A DNA stretch of 9,386 nucleotides from Acetobacteraceae bacterium (lineage in GTDB: Bacteria > Pseudomonadota > Alphaproteobacteria > Acetobacterales > Acetobacteraceae): the NCBI GenBank assembly GCA_947475475.1, contig CANJOG010000049.1:1-9386 (forward strand), written 5' to 3'. The notes under the pieces are model-generated. The model was given only the letters and a program-made list of their open reading frames with translations, made no database searches and was not told where the DNA came from. Positions 1 to 5,576 of this stretch are shown here, piece by piece. The translations under genes and the position numbers were made by a program. Position 1 is the stretch's first letter. Each line of letters opens with the position of its first letter.

Positions 1-49
1 ACACTTCCAGCACGATCGACCAATCGCGCTCCTTCATTCCCGTCAGCAT
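1..49 (-). CDS. N-terminal fragment of a gene leaving the window, possibly a LysR-type regulator
   Basis: On the minus strand an ATG at 49 opens a frame that runs off the left edge: MLTGMKERDWSIVLEV (16 codons). A second in-frame ATG lies at 37 (MKERDW...). A purine-rich AGGGG sits about 7 nt before the ATG at 49, favouring the longer start, and third codon positions are mostly G/C as in the neighbouring genes. The pattern of charged residues, then D-W, then hydrophobic residues resembles the beginning of the winged-helix domain in some LysR-type regulators. That is a weak guess from 16 residues, and the diagnostic helix-turn-helix lies outside the window. It points the same way as kup, 161 nt downstream of it. 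Confidence 0.35.
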   Translation of the reverse strand, partial: MLTGMKERDWSIVLEV

Positions 50-76
50 GTCCGGCCCCCTGATACCGGTCACGCA

Positions 77-118
77 GTGATTCGAACAAAACCCGATTCG
101 GGAATCCGTCAGAATCAC
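77..118. repeat. Nested inverted repeats in the gap after kup
   Basis: GTGATTC at 77-83 is the exact reverse complement of GAATCAC at 112-118. Between them, CCCGA-T-TCGGG (92-102) is a second dyad. A third pair overlaps: GGAATCC at 101-107 with GGATTCC at 126-132. On the minus strand the inner dyad is followed by GTTTTG, so it could act as a weak kup terminator, but its realistic stem is only about 4 bp. The dyads could equally be regulator-binding sites for the minus-strand gene that starts at 49. Confidence 0.4.
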
Positions 119-137
119 ATCTCAGGGATTCCGTCCA

Positions 138-158
138 CACAGCCTAGTATGGGCTGTG
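138..158 (-). terminator. Stem-loop downstream of kup (terminator-like, no T tract)
   Basis: CACAGCC (138-144) pairs perfectly with GGCTGTG (152-158) around a 7-nt loop. It lies about 50 nt past the kup stop codon in the direction of kup transcription. No T-run follows on the minus strand, so it is not a textbook Rho-independent terminator. It may protect the 3' end of the kup mRNA or be a protein-binding dyad. The perfect 7-bp arms are visible; the role is inference. Confidence 0.35.
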
Positions 159-210
159 CAGGACGTCTAACCCCAGCGCGTGGCGGATTACCGGGTCGGG
201 AGCAAGCCTG

Positions 211-2100
211 TCAGATCGCCACGCGCATGCCGAGTTCGACCACGCGGTCGCTGGGGATGCGGAAGAATTCGGTGGCGGAGACAGAGTTGCGGGCCATGAC
301 CAGGAAGAGCCAGAGGCGCCAGAACGGCAGTTTCGGCACCATGGCCGGCACCAGCGTGTCGCGGCCAAGGAAGTAGCTGACCTGCATCGGGTCATAGGCG
401 ACGCCCTGGACACGCAGGTCTTCGAGGGCGCGCGGGATGTTCGGGCTTTCCATGAAGCCATAACGGAGAATGACGCTATGGATACCGGGCGCCATTTCGT
501 TGACTTCGCAGCGCCGCTCGGGGCCGGCTTCCGGCTCGTCCAGTGTCATGACTGTGACGAACAGGACTTTCTCGTGCAGCACCTTGTTGTGCTTGAGGTT
601 ATGCAACAGCGCGGTGGGCACGTAATCCGGGTTGCCGGTCAGGAAGACAGCCATGCCTGGGACGCGCACGGTGCGTGATTGTGGCAGGCGGTTGAGGAAC
701 GAGGTCAGCGGCAGGCTATCCTGGCGCCAGCGCAGCATCAGCAATTCGCGGCCGCGTTTCCATGACGTCATCATCGCCATCAGGAACAGGCCGAGGACCA
801 GCGGCACCCAGCCGCCTTCCGGAATCTTCAGCGCGCAGGCCGAGAGATAGACAAGATCGATCACGAACAGGGCGCCGAAGACTGAGAAGGTCAGCCAGCG
901 CGGCCACATGAATTGGCGGCGGAACACCACGGCGGCGAGCACGCTGGTGCAGATGAAGGTGCCGGTGACGGCGATGCCGTAGGCCGAAGCGAGGCTTTCG
1001 CTGGTCCTGAAGGAGAAGACCAGGACGAGGACGCCAACCGCCATCGCCGCGTTGATCTGCGGCAGGTAGATCTGGCCTTCCTCGGAATGGCTCGTATGGC
1101 GGACCGCCATGCGCGGCAGGAAGCCGAGCTGCATGCAGTGCCGCGCCATTGAGAAGGCGCCGGAGATCATCGCCTGACTGGCGATCACGGTGGCGGCGGT
1201 GGCGAGCAGCACCATGGGCAGCAGCAGCCATTCGGGTGCCAGCAGGTAGAACGGATTTTCCGCGGCGCTGCGATCGGAGAGCACCAGCGCGCCCTGGCCG
1301 AAATAGTTCAGCACCAGGCAGGGCAGCACGTAGAACAGCCAGGCCAGGCGGATGGGGTTGCGGCCGAAATGGCCCATATCCGCATAGAGCGCCTCGGCCC
1401 CGGTGACCGACAGCACAACGGAGCCGATGGCCAGGAAGGCCAGCACGCCGTGGGTGGCGCAGAAGACGATGGCGTAATGCGGCGAGAGAGCCATCAGCAC
1501 GCCGGGGGCCTTGGCGATGGCGATGACGCCGAAAATGCCCAGTACGCCGAACCAGACCGCCATGATCGGGCCGAAGACACGGCCGACGCTGCCGGTGCCT
1601 TTCCATTGCATCGCGAACAGCATCAGGATGACGACCACCGAGATCGGCAACACGAATTCCTTGAGCTCAGGCGCCGAGATCTCTAGGCCCTCCACCGCGG
1701 AAAGCACTGAGATGGCCGGTGTGATGACGCCGTCGCCGAAGAACAGGCAGGCGCCGCCGACGCCGATGAGTTGGAGGATACGGTGGGTGCGGGTGTTTTT
1801 CGACACGCGGATGGCCAGCGCCATGAGGGCGAGCACGCCGCCCTCCCCCTTGTTGTCGGCCCGCATGACCAGCGACACGTATTTAATGGTCACGGCGATT
1901 ACCAGTGACCAGAAGATCAGCGAGAGGATGCCCAGGACTTCCCAGGACTGGAAGTTCTTGCCCATGTGGTCGAGGCTGGCCTTGAAGGCATAGAGCGGGC
2001 TGGTGCCGATATCGCCATAGACAATGCCGAGAACGGCCAGGAGGACGCCGACCTTGGGGAGCGCCTTGGGGGCGGAGGGGTCGGCTGCGTGATTGCTCAT
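211..2100 (-). CDS. kup: Kup-family low-affinity potassium transporter
   Basis: Inner-membrane K+ uptake protein of the KUP/HAK/KT family, thought to import K+ with H+. The 629 aa fit the usual length of about 620-630. After a short cytoplasmic start comes the family signature around residues 29-40 (GDIGTSPLYAFK). Further conserved blocks are FFGDGVITPAISVLSAVEGL near 120-139, GAEALYADMGHFGR near 234-247 and IPEGGWVPL near 426-434. About 12 hydrophobic segments fill residues 17 to 445, followed by a soluble C-terminal domain from roughly 455 to 629. The start at 2100 puts the first membrane helix where relatives have it, but no clear Shine-Dalgarno precedes it: the space is taken by a palindrome (2104-2117). 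It is convergent with nothing and lies downstream of yggS on the same strand with a 252-nt gap, so it probably has its own promoter. The family call is very secure; paralogues often carry the same name. Confidence 0.97.
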   Translation of the reverse strand: MSNHAADPSAPKALPKVGVLLAVLGIVYGDIGTSPLYAFKASLDHMGKNFQSWEVLGILSLIFWSLVIAVTIKYVSLVMRADNKGEGGVLALMALAIRVSKNTRTHRILQLIGVGGACLFFGDGVITPAISVLSAVEGLEISAPELKEFVLPISVVVILMLFAMQWKGTGSVGRVFGPIMAVWFGVLGIFGVIAIAKAPGVLMALSPHYAIVFCATHGVLAFLAIGSVVLSVTGAEALYADMGHFGRNPIRLAWLFYVLPCLVLNYFGQGALVLSDRSAAENPFYLLAPEWLLLPMVLLATAATVIASQAMISGAFSMARHCMQLGFLPRMAVRHTSHSEEGQIYLPQINAAMAVGVLVLVFSFRTSESLASAYGIAVTGTFICTSVLAAVVFRRQFMWPRWLTFSVFGALFVIDLVYLSACALKIPEGGWVPLVLGLFLMAMMTSWKRGRELLMLRWRQDSLPLTSFLNRLPQSRTVRVPGMAVFLTGNPDYVPTALLHNLKHNKVLHEKVLFVTVMTLDEPEAGPERRCEVNEMAPGIHSVILRYGFMESPNIPRALEDLRVQGVAYDPMQVSYFLGRDTLVPAMVPKLPFWRLWLFLVMARNSVSATEFFRIPSDRVVELGMRVAI

Positions 2101-2103
2101 GCG

Positions 2104-2117
2104 GATCGGGTCCGATC
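2104..2117. repeat. Palindrome directly before the kup start codon
   Basis: GATCGG-GT-CCGATC: two exact 6-bp arms around a 2-bp centre, ending 3 nt before the kup ATG on the minus strand. It lies exactly where the ribosome binding site should be, and no GGAGG-like sequence is visible there. It could be an operator or a structure limiting ribosome access. With a 2-nt centre an RNA hairpin would need to open at least one arm pair. Function is inference. Confidence 0.5.
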
Positions 2118-2220
2118 TAGGGCGTTGCCGGTCTCGGTCTGGATAGCCGGGAGATGTCAGGCCATGACGTGCGGGGTCGAAGGCGCCGCGTAAGACGCAT
2201 CCAGGCTCCGTTCAGCGCGC

Positions 2221-2250
2221 GACATACGGCGGCGCATGCGCCGGGTGCAA
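2221..2250 (-). promoter_or_regulatory. Candidate kup promoter with an internal 14-bp perfect palindrome
   Basis: On the minus strand TTGCAC (2250-2245) resembles a -35 box and TATGTC (2226-2221) is a weak -10 match, 18 nt apart. The spacer contains CGGCGCATGCGCCG (2230-2243), a 14-bp sequence identical to its own reverse complement. A perfect palindrome between -35 and -10 is a typical place for a repressor, or for an activator that distorts the spacer. The promoter boxes are only partial matches. The predicted transcript start would give kup a leader of about 110 nt. The palindrome is certain; the promoter is tentative. Confidence 0.3.
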
Positions 2251-2319
2251 GCATTGTGCGGGCTTTCTGGGGCACGCTTGTTGCGGATCAGCTAAGCAAA
2301 TCCCGCCATCGGTAGTTTT

Positions 2320-2337
2320 CCGGAGGTCGACTTCCGG
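2320..2337. repeat. Imperfect palindrome downstream of yggS
   Basis: CCGGAGGTCGACTTCCGG is an 18-bp palindrome with one mismatched pair, centred on GTCGAC. It lies 15 nt beyond the yggS stop codon. On the minus strand it is followed by AAAAC rather than T residues, so it does not look like an intrinsic terminator for yggS. It may be a 3'-end hairpin or a protein site. Confidence 0.35.
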
Positions 2338-2352
2338 GGCGCCGGGCGGGCG

Positions 2353-3087
2353 TCAGGCCGTGGTGAGCGGCGGGCGGCTGCCGAAAATCGCGGTGCCGAT
2401 CCGGACATGGGTGGCGCCTTTGGCGATGGCGGCCTCGAAATCGGCGGACATACCCATGGACAGGACTGTGAGGCCGTGGCGGGCGGCCAGGGTTGCCAGG
2501 GCAGTGAAATGCGGTGCCGGGTCGGCTCCGGCCGGGGGGATGCACATCAGGCCGGTCAGCTTCGCGCCGAAGCGTGATTGCGCCTGGGCGATGAAGGCAT
2601 CGGCCTCTTCGGGCTGGATGCCGGCCTTCTGGGGCTCGGAGCCCGTGTTCACCTCGATCAGCAGGTCTGGCATGCGGCCCTGGCGGTCGGCTTCGCGGGC
2701 CAGCGCATCGGCCAGGGCCGGGCGGTCCAGGGTTTCGATCACATCGGCGATCCGGACGGCATCGCGCACCTTATTAGTCTGGAGCGGGCCGATGAGGTGC
2801 AGGCGCAGATCAGGGCAGGTTTGGCGGAGGGGCGGGAACTTGCCCAGTGCTTCCTGGACGCGGTTCTCGCCGAAAATCATCTGGCCGGCGGCATGGGCGG
2901 CGGCGATGTCCGAGGCGGGGTAGGTTTTGGAGACCGCGACGAGCGTGACCGCGCCGGGCGGGCGCGATGCGGCGGCGCAGGCGCTGGCGATGCGGACACG
3001 CAACCCGGCAAGGGAATGCGCCAGTTCGGCGCCGCGCTCGGGGCTGAAGCTGGTTGGCTCGGTCAGGGGCATCTGTGCGGCGTTCAT
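2353..3087 (-). CDS. YggS/PLPBP-family pyridoxal-phosphate-binding protein
   Basis: Cytoplasmic PLP-binding protein of the YggS/YBL036C/PROSC family, which buffers PLP and affects amino/keto-acid balance; no catalytic activity is firmly established for the family. It is a single alanine-racemase-like TIM barrel. Visible landmarks, counted from this start: the PLP-lysine motif AVSKTYP (K54), FGENRVQEA (72-80), HLIGPLQTNK (97-106), IEVNTGSEPQKAGI (144-157), and the phosphate-binding end LSMGMSADFEAAI (209-221) followed by VRIGTAIFGSR (228-238). The 244 aa match the family length of about 220-250. The frame stays open up to 3225, but the extra 46 residues have no family similarity and would run into the divergent control region. 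The ATG at 3087 is preferred although its Shine-Dalgarno is poor. It is divergent from the porin. In many bacteria yggS sits next to proC or cell-division genes; that is not the case here. Confidence 0.95.
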   Translation of the reverse strand: MNAAQMPLTEPTSFSPERGAELAHSLAGLRVRIASACAAASRPPGAVTLVAVSKTYPASDIAAAHAAGQMIFGENRVQEALGKFPPLRQTCPDLRLHLIGPLQTNKVRDAVRIADVIETLDRPALADALAREADRQGRMPDLLIEVNTGSEPQKAGIQPEEADAFIAQAQSRFGAKLTGLMCIPPAGADPAPHFTALATLAARHGLTVLSMGMSADFEAAIAKGATHVRIGTAIFGSRPPLTTA

Positions 3088-3154
3088 GGGGTGATCAAGC
3101 CAGTGGAGGCAGTGCAATATCAAGTGACTGGTGGGCTGAGTGGCTGTTGTACTT

Positions 3155-3169
3155 GAGACACAGTGTTTC
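3155..3169. repeat. Dyad in the yggS/porin divergent region
   Basis: GAGACACAGTGTTTC is a 15-bp near-palindrome centred on 3162, with one G:T mismatch between arms and ACAC/GTGT flanking the centre. It lies 68 nt upstream of the yggS start and about 190 nt upstream of the porin start, where an operator serving either gene could sit. No known regulator site was matched with confidence. Confidence 0.35.
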
Positions 3170-3199
3170 GAAAATGCCATGGAGAGGCCGTTCAGGGCG

Positions 3200-3229
3200 T
3201 TGTCGGATGGCAACCGGGTTGGCAATACT
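3200..3229 (+). promoter_or_regulatory. Candidate porin promoter
   Basis: TTGTCG (3200-3205) and AATACT (3224-3229) each match four of six positions of the housekeeping -35 and -10 consensus, with an 18-nt spacer. Transcription would begin near 3236 and give a leader of about 120 nt containing the two hairpins described separately. It is the best-looking pair I found in the divergent region, but similar matches arise by chance. Confidence 0.3.
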
Positions 3230-3260
3230 CCGCTCCCAGGTCTGGCTGCCTACGCCTTAG

Positions 3261-3291
3261 GGGTTTCTCCGCCGTTAGAAGCGCGAAACCC
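3261..3291 (+). promoter_or_regulatory. Stem-loop in the porin mRNA leader
   Basis: GGGTTTC (3261-3267) and GAAACCC (3285-3291) form a perfect 7-bp stem. Inside the loop CGC (3270-3272) can pair with GCG (3281-3283), extending the structure. No T tract follows, so it is not a terminator. Its position in the presumed leader suggests mRNA stabilisation or a binding site for an RNA or protein regulator, which is inference. Confidence 0.45.
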
Positions 3292-3320
3292 GGGGGGAAT
3301 TCGGGGCGGGGCCTTTCACC

Positions 3321-3336
3321 GTCGGCTTCGGCCGGC
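3321..3336 (+). promoter_or_regulatory. C(UUCG)G tetraloop hairpin just upstream of the porin RBS
   Basis: GTCGGC (3321-3326) pairs with GCCGGC (3331-3336) with one G:U pair, closing a TTCG loop on a C-G pair. C(UUCG)G is a well-known unusually stable RNA tetraloop. The hairpin ends 6 nt before the Shine-Dalgarno. It would leave the ribosome binding site unpaired while capping the structured leader, which fits a long-lived, efficiently translated mRNA. Confidence 0.5.
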
Positions 3337-3342
3337 AGAACT

Positions 3343-3348
3343 GGAGGT
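3343..3348 (+). promoter_or_regulatory. Strong Shine-Dalgarno deciding the porin start
   Basis: GGAGGT lies 9 nt before the ATG at 3358. It is the best Shine-Dalgarno in the window. Together with the classic signal peptide that follows, it rules out the upstream in-frame starts, which would add 65 residues. Confidence 0.85.
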
Positions 3349-3357
3349 ATAACTCTT

Positions 3358-4788
3358 ATGCGCAAGCTCCTTCTGGCCAGTGCGGCCATTATGGGTGCGA
3401 CCGTGGGCCTGTCTGGCATCGCCAGCGCCCAGGGCAATGGCACCTGGTCGACCACCGGCACGTCCGCCGATATCCGTCCGCCGATTTCTCAGGCGACCAG
3501 CGCGATGACCTATCCGGTCGGCGGCGGTCAGAACCCGGTGATCTCGCAGCTGCCGGGCAACATCGCTGTTCACCTGAACGGCAAGATCCGCACCTGGATC
3601 TGGGGCCTGTTCGACACGGGCTCGACCAACACGCCGGCCGGTGGCAGCCAGTCTCCGTTCATCATGCAGGATTACCTGCGCTTTACGCTCGGCTTTGACG
3701 GCACTGCCGCCAACGGCCTGCGCTATGGTGCGGCTTCGGAAATCCGTCATGACGCGCTGGCCGTTGCTGGCTCGAACGCCATCACTGCCTCGCCGGCGAC
3801 CTTCCGCCGTTCGCGCGCTGCGGTTTACGCCGTGCAGGCCTATGGCTACCTGGCGACCGACAGCCTCGGCATGATCCGCGCCGGCACCTCCTACAGCCCG
3901 CAGATCATGCTCGGCGAAGCCGCGCTGGGTCTGTTCGAAACCATCGGCGACGGCGGCTTCAACGGCGACTTCAGCGGTCTGTCCGGCGCGATGCCGGCTT
4001 GGCCGTTCGCTGACGGCACCGGTTCGCATTACGGCCGCACCGGCATCCAGTACTACACCCCGCAGTTCGCTGGCTTCCAGCTCGGCATGCACTTTTCGCC
4101 GAACGGCGCCGCCATGGGTGGCAATGATGGCTGCGCCGTTGGTGGCTATGCTGGCGCCGGTTGCGCCCGTCTGACCACGACGCCGCTCACGGCCGAACTC
4201 GCCCGCCAGACCTCGTTCTTCACGGCCGCTCTGCGCTATCGCGGCGTGTTCAACGGCGTCGGCGTCGGCGCGTTCGTTGACTACACTGCTTCGGGCCAGA
4301 TGGGCTATAACGGCGTGGATCCGCGGACCGCTGCTCAGACCTACAAGGGCCTGAGCGTTGTCCAGTTCGGCGGCGCGGTGACCTTCTCCGGCTTCCAGGT
4401 CGGTGGCGGCTACGTGACCGGTGCGTTCAACCCGGCTGGCTGGGGTTCGCTCCAGAAGAGCCTGAAGAACACGACCGCTTTTCTGCTCGGCGCTCAGTAC
4501 AACACCGGCCCGCTGACGGTTGGCACGCACTATGTCAACTCGAAGTCGGCTGGTAACAATGCCTACGCTCTCACGTCGGGCGTCTATCGTGCCGAGCAGG
4601 GCATCCTGGTCGCTGGCAGCTATGCCATCGCTCCGGGCCTGACGGGCTTCGTCGAAGGCGCCTGGGGTGAGCGTAAGCAGCCGGGCTTCAACTTCTCGAC
4701 GGGCGCTGCGGGCGCTAGCCCCACCGGCGCCAACATCGGCAAGGTCAACGGGACGGTTCTGGGCCTCGGCCTCGGCTTCCAGTGGTAA
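3358..4788 (+). CDS. Outer-membrane porin (Gram-negative beta-barrel)
   Basis: A 476-aa outer-membrane channel for passive entry of small solutes. A signal peptide is plain: two basic residues, a hydrophobic core, then IASA|Q with cleavage after residue 24. The mature protein shows alternating hydrophobic/polar strands rich in Gly, Tyr and Phe, for example VHLNGKIRTWIWGLF (71-85) and the porin-like stretch GRTGIQYYTPQFAGFQLGMH (226-245). The C-terminus LGLGFQW ends in an aromatic residue, as BAM-dependent barrels do, here Trp rather than the usual Phe. Only two cysteines occur in the mature chain, C259 and C269, in a Gly-rich segment that is probably a surface loop; they could form a disulfide. 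Codons favour GGC/GGT, CGT/CGC and AAC/AAG and almost avoid the GGG and CGG common in its neighbours, a sign of very high expression. It stands alone between a structured leader and its own terminator. Best guess is the Porin_4/Gram-negative porin superfamily; substrate unknown. Confidence 0.9.
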   Translation: MRKLLLASAAIMGATVGLSGIASAQGNGTWSTTGTSADIRPPISQATSAMTYPVGGGQNPVISQLPGNIAVHLNGKIRTWIWGLFDTGSTNTPAGGSQSPFIMQDYLRFTLGFDGTAANGLRYGAASEIRHDALAVAGSNAITASPATFRRSRAAVYAVQAYGYLATDSLGMIRAGTSYSPQIMLGEAALGLFETIGDGGFNGDFSGLSGAMPAWPFADGTGSHYGRTGIQYYTPQFAGFQLGMHFSPNGAAMGGNDGCAVGGYAGAGCARLTTTPLTAELARQTSFFTAALRYRGVFNGVGVGAFVDYTASGQMGYNGVDPRTAAQTYKGLSVVQFGGAVTFSGFQVGGGYVTGAFNPAGWGSLQKSLKNTTAFLLGAQYNTGPLTVGTHYVNSKSAGNNAYALTSGVYRAEQGILVAGSYAIAPGLTGFVEGAWGERKQPGFNFSTGAAGASPTGANIGKVNGTVLGLGLGFQW

Positions 4789-4811
4789 GATCTTGACTAA
4801 GACTTGATTGG

Positions 4812-4841
4812 AAAGGCGGTGGGGAAACTCACCGCCTTTTT
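4812..4841 (+). terminator. Intrinsic terminator of the porin gene
   Basis: AAAGGCGGTG (4812-4821) pairs perfectly with CACCGCCTTT (4830-4839) around an 8-nt loop and runs into five T residues (4837-4841). It begins 24 nt after the porin stop codon. The GC-rich stem plus T tract is a textbook Rho-independent terminator, and the A-rich 5' arm may also allow some activity from the other side. Confidence 0.9.
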
Positions 4842-4857
4842 CATTCATGGCGGCTGC

Positions 4858-4874
4858 GCCCTGCATGGCAGGGC
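4858..4874 (+). terminator. Second hairpin after the porin, possible back-up terminator
   Basis: GCCCTGC (4858-4864) and GCAGGGC (4868-4874) form a 7-bp GC-rich stem with an ATG loop, followed by TTGTCTT. The T-run is interrupted, so termination would be weak. It may be a fail-safe behind the main terminator or part of the control region of the next gene. Confidence 0.4.
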
Positions 4875-4937
4875 TTGTCTTGGCTCAATGGCGATGGATT
4901 TATTCGCCGGACCCGAGTTGGGTGGTGCGACCCTCTC

Positions 4938-4966
4938 TTGGCTAAGTGGTCCGTCATGGCTATGAC
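4938..4966 (+). promoter_or_regulatory. Candidate promoter of the DUF3576-leuS-lptE-holA unit
   Basis: TTGGCT (4938-4943) and TATGAC (4961-4966) each match four of six consensus positions with an optimal 17-nt spacer. Transcription would start near 4973 and leave a leader of about 34 nt before the ATG at 5007. An alternative pair, TTGTCT (4875-4880) with TTTATT (4899-4904), has an 18-nt spacer. Both are only partial matches. Confidence 0.3.
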
Positions 4967-5006
4967 ACGCACTCCCGCGCCACGGCGCCTGCTTGGATGC
5001 ATCAGA

Positions 5007-5543
5007 ATGCTCAACCGGCACGCATTGCGTTCTCTCCCTTTATTGGCTGGCTTCACGGCTGCCCTGCTGCTGGGAGGGTGCGGCATGATTAAGCCTGAGG
5101 CGCCACAACTCGGCAGCCGCATCGGGTCGGATACCAATGGCGGCGGGCTGTTTGGGGATGAGGGTATTTCGCTGGGCACGGGCAGGAAGGGTAGCGATCG
5201 CGGTGGCGATAGCGGCTCGGCGCTTGGTGTGAATGCTTATCTCTGGCGTGCTGCGCTGGATACGCTCTCCTTCATGCCGCTGGTCTCGGCCGATCCGTTT
5301 GGTGGGGTGATCATCACCGATTGGTACCAGTTCCCCTCGGCTCCGGATGAGCGCTTCAAGGCGACGGCCTATATTCTCAGCCGGTCCCTGCGCGCCGATG
5401 GTGTGCGCGTGTCGATCTTCCGCCAGGTGCGTGAGGGTGGGCGCTGGGCCGATGCGGCAGTCAGCGGCACGGCTGTCAGCGATATCGAGAACAAGGTGCT
5501 GGCGCGGGCCCGCGAACTGCGGACGCAATCCGCCGCTAACTGA
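5007..5543 (+). CDS. DUF3576 family outer-membrane lipoprotein of unknown function
   Basis: A 178-aa predicted lipoprotein. A basic N-terminus (MLNRHALR) and hydrophobic segment lead to a lipobox LGGC with acylated Cys25. There follows a Gly/Ser/Asp-rich flexible stretch (about 41-73) and a compact conserved core (about 74-172). The core carries the alphaproteobacterial DUF3576 hallmarks: GVNAYLWRAALDTLSFMPL (74-92), SADPFGGVIITDWY (94-107), an ERFK segment near 115-118, and LRADGVRVSIFRQ (128-140). Asp is absent from +2 (Gly follows Cys), consistent with export to the outer membrane by Lol, though that rule comes from enterobacteria. The frame is open upstream to an ATG at 4875, but only the start at 5007 gives a normal lipoprotein signal; its Shine-Dalgarno is weak, and ATGs at 4956 and 4962 are alternatives. 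It lies 131 nt before leuS on the same strand and shares the neighbourhood with lptE, hinting at an envelope role. No biochemical function is known to me. Confidence 0.85.
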   Translation: MLNRHALRSLPLLAGFTAALLLGGCGMIKPEAPQLGSRIGSDTNGGGLFGDEGISLGTGRKGSDRGGDSGSALGVNAYLWRAALDTLSFMPLVSADPFGGVIITDWYQFPSAPDERFKATAYILSRSLRADGVRVSIFRQVREGGRWADAAVSGTAVSDIENKVLARARELRTQSAAN

Positions 5544-5576
5544 GCGTTCAGCTAAACTCATCGTTGCGTTGCGGGC

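Noticed and set aside
716..1606. Open reading frame of 296 codons on the minus strand, out of frame inside kup
   Set aside because: Same strand but another frame of kup; Arg-rich frameshift-like translation. kup itself is intact over 629 residues.
2117..2254. Small minus-strand frame of 45 codons (MLAPGACAAV...) in the yggS-kup gap
   Set aside because: No good ribosome binding site, Arg/Pro-rich GC-driven translation, and it spans the palindromes of the kup control region.
3088..3225. N-terminal extension of yggS by 46 codons
   Set aside because: The extra residues have no family similarity, exceed the normal length and overlap the divergent control region. The ATG at 3087 fits the family.
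3163..3357. N-terminal extension of the porin by 65 codons
   Set aside because: The strong GGAGGT and the classic signal peptide both point to the ATG at 3358; the extension would bury the signal peptide.
3163..3357. Idea of a non-coding RNA gene in the divergent region
   Set aside because: The hairpins are followed by the porin Shine-Dalgarno and not by a terminator, so they are better explained as the porin mRNA leader.
3316..4866. Open reading frame of 516 codons on the minus strand covering the whole porin gene
   Set aside because: It is the antisense shadow of a GC-rich, codon-biased gene. The translation is Arg/Ala/Glu-rich, low in complexity and free of any recognisable domain, whereas the plus strand encodes a textbook porin with signal peptide.
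4875..5006. N-terminal extension of the DUF3576 lipoprotein to the ATG at 4875
   Set aside because: It would place 44 largely charged residues before the lipoprotein signal peptide and would start inside the terminator-like hairpin region.
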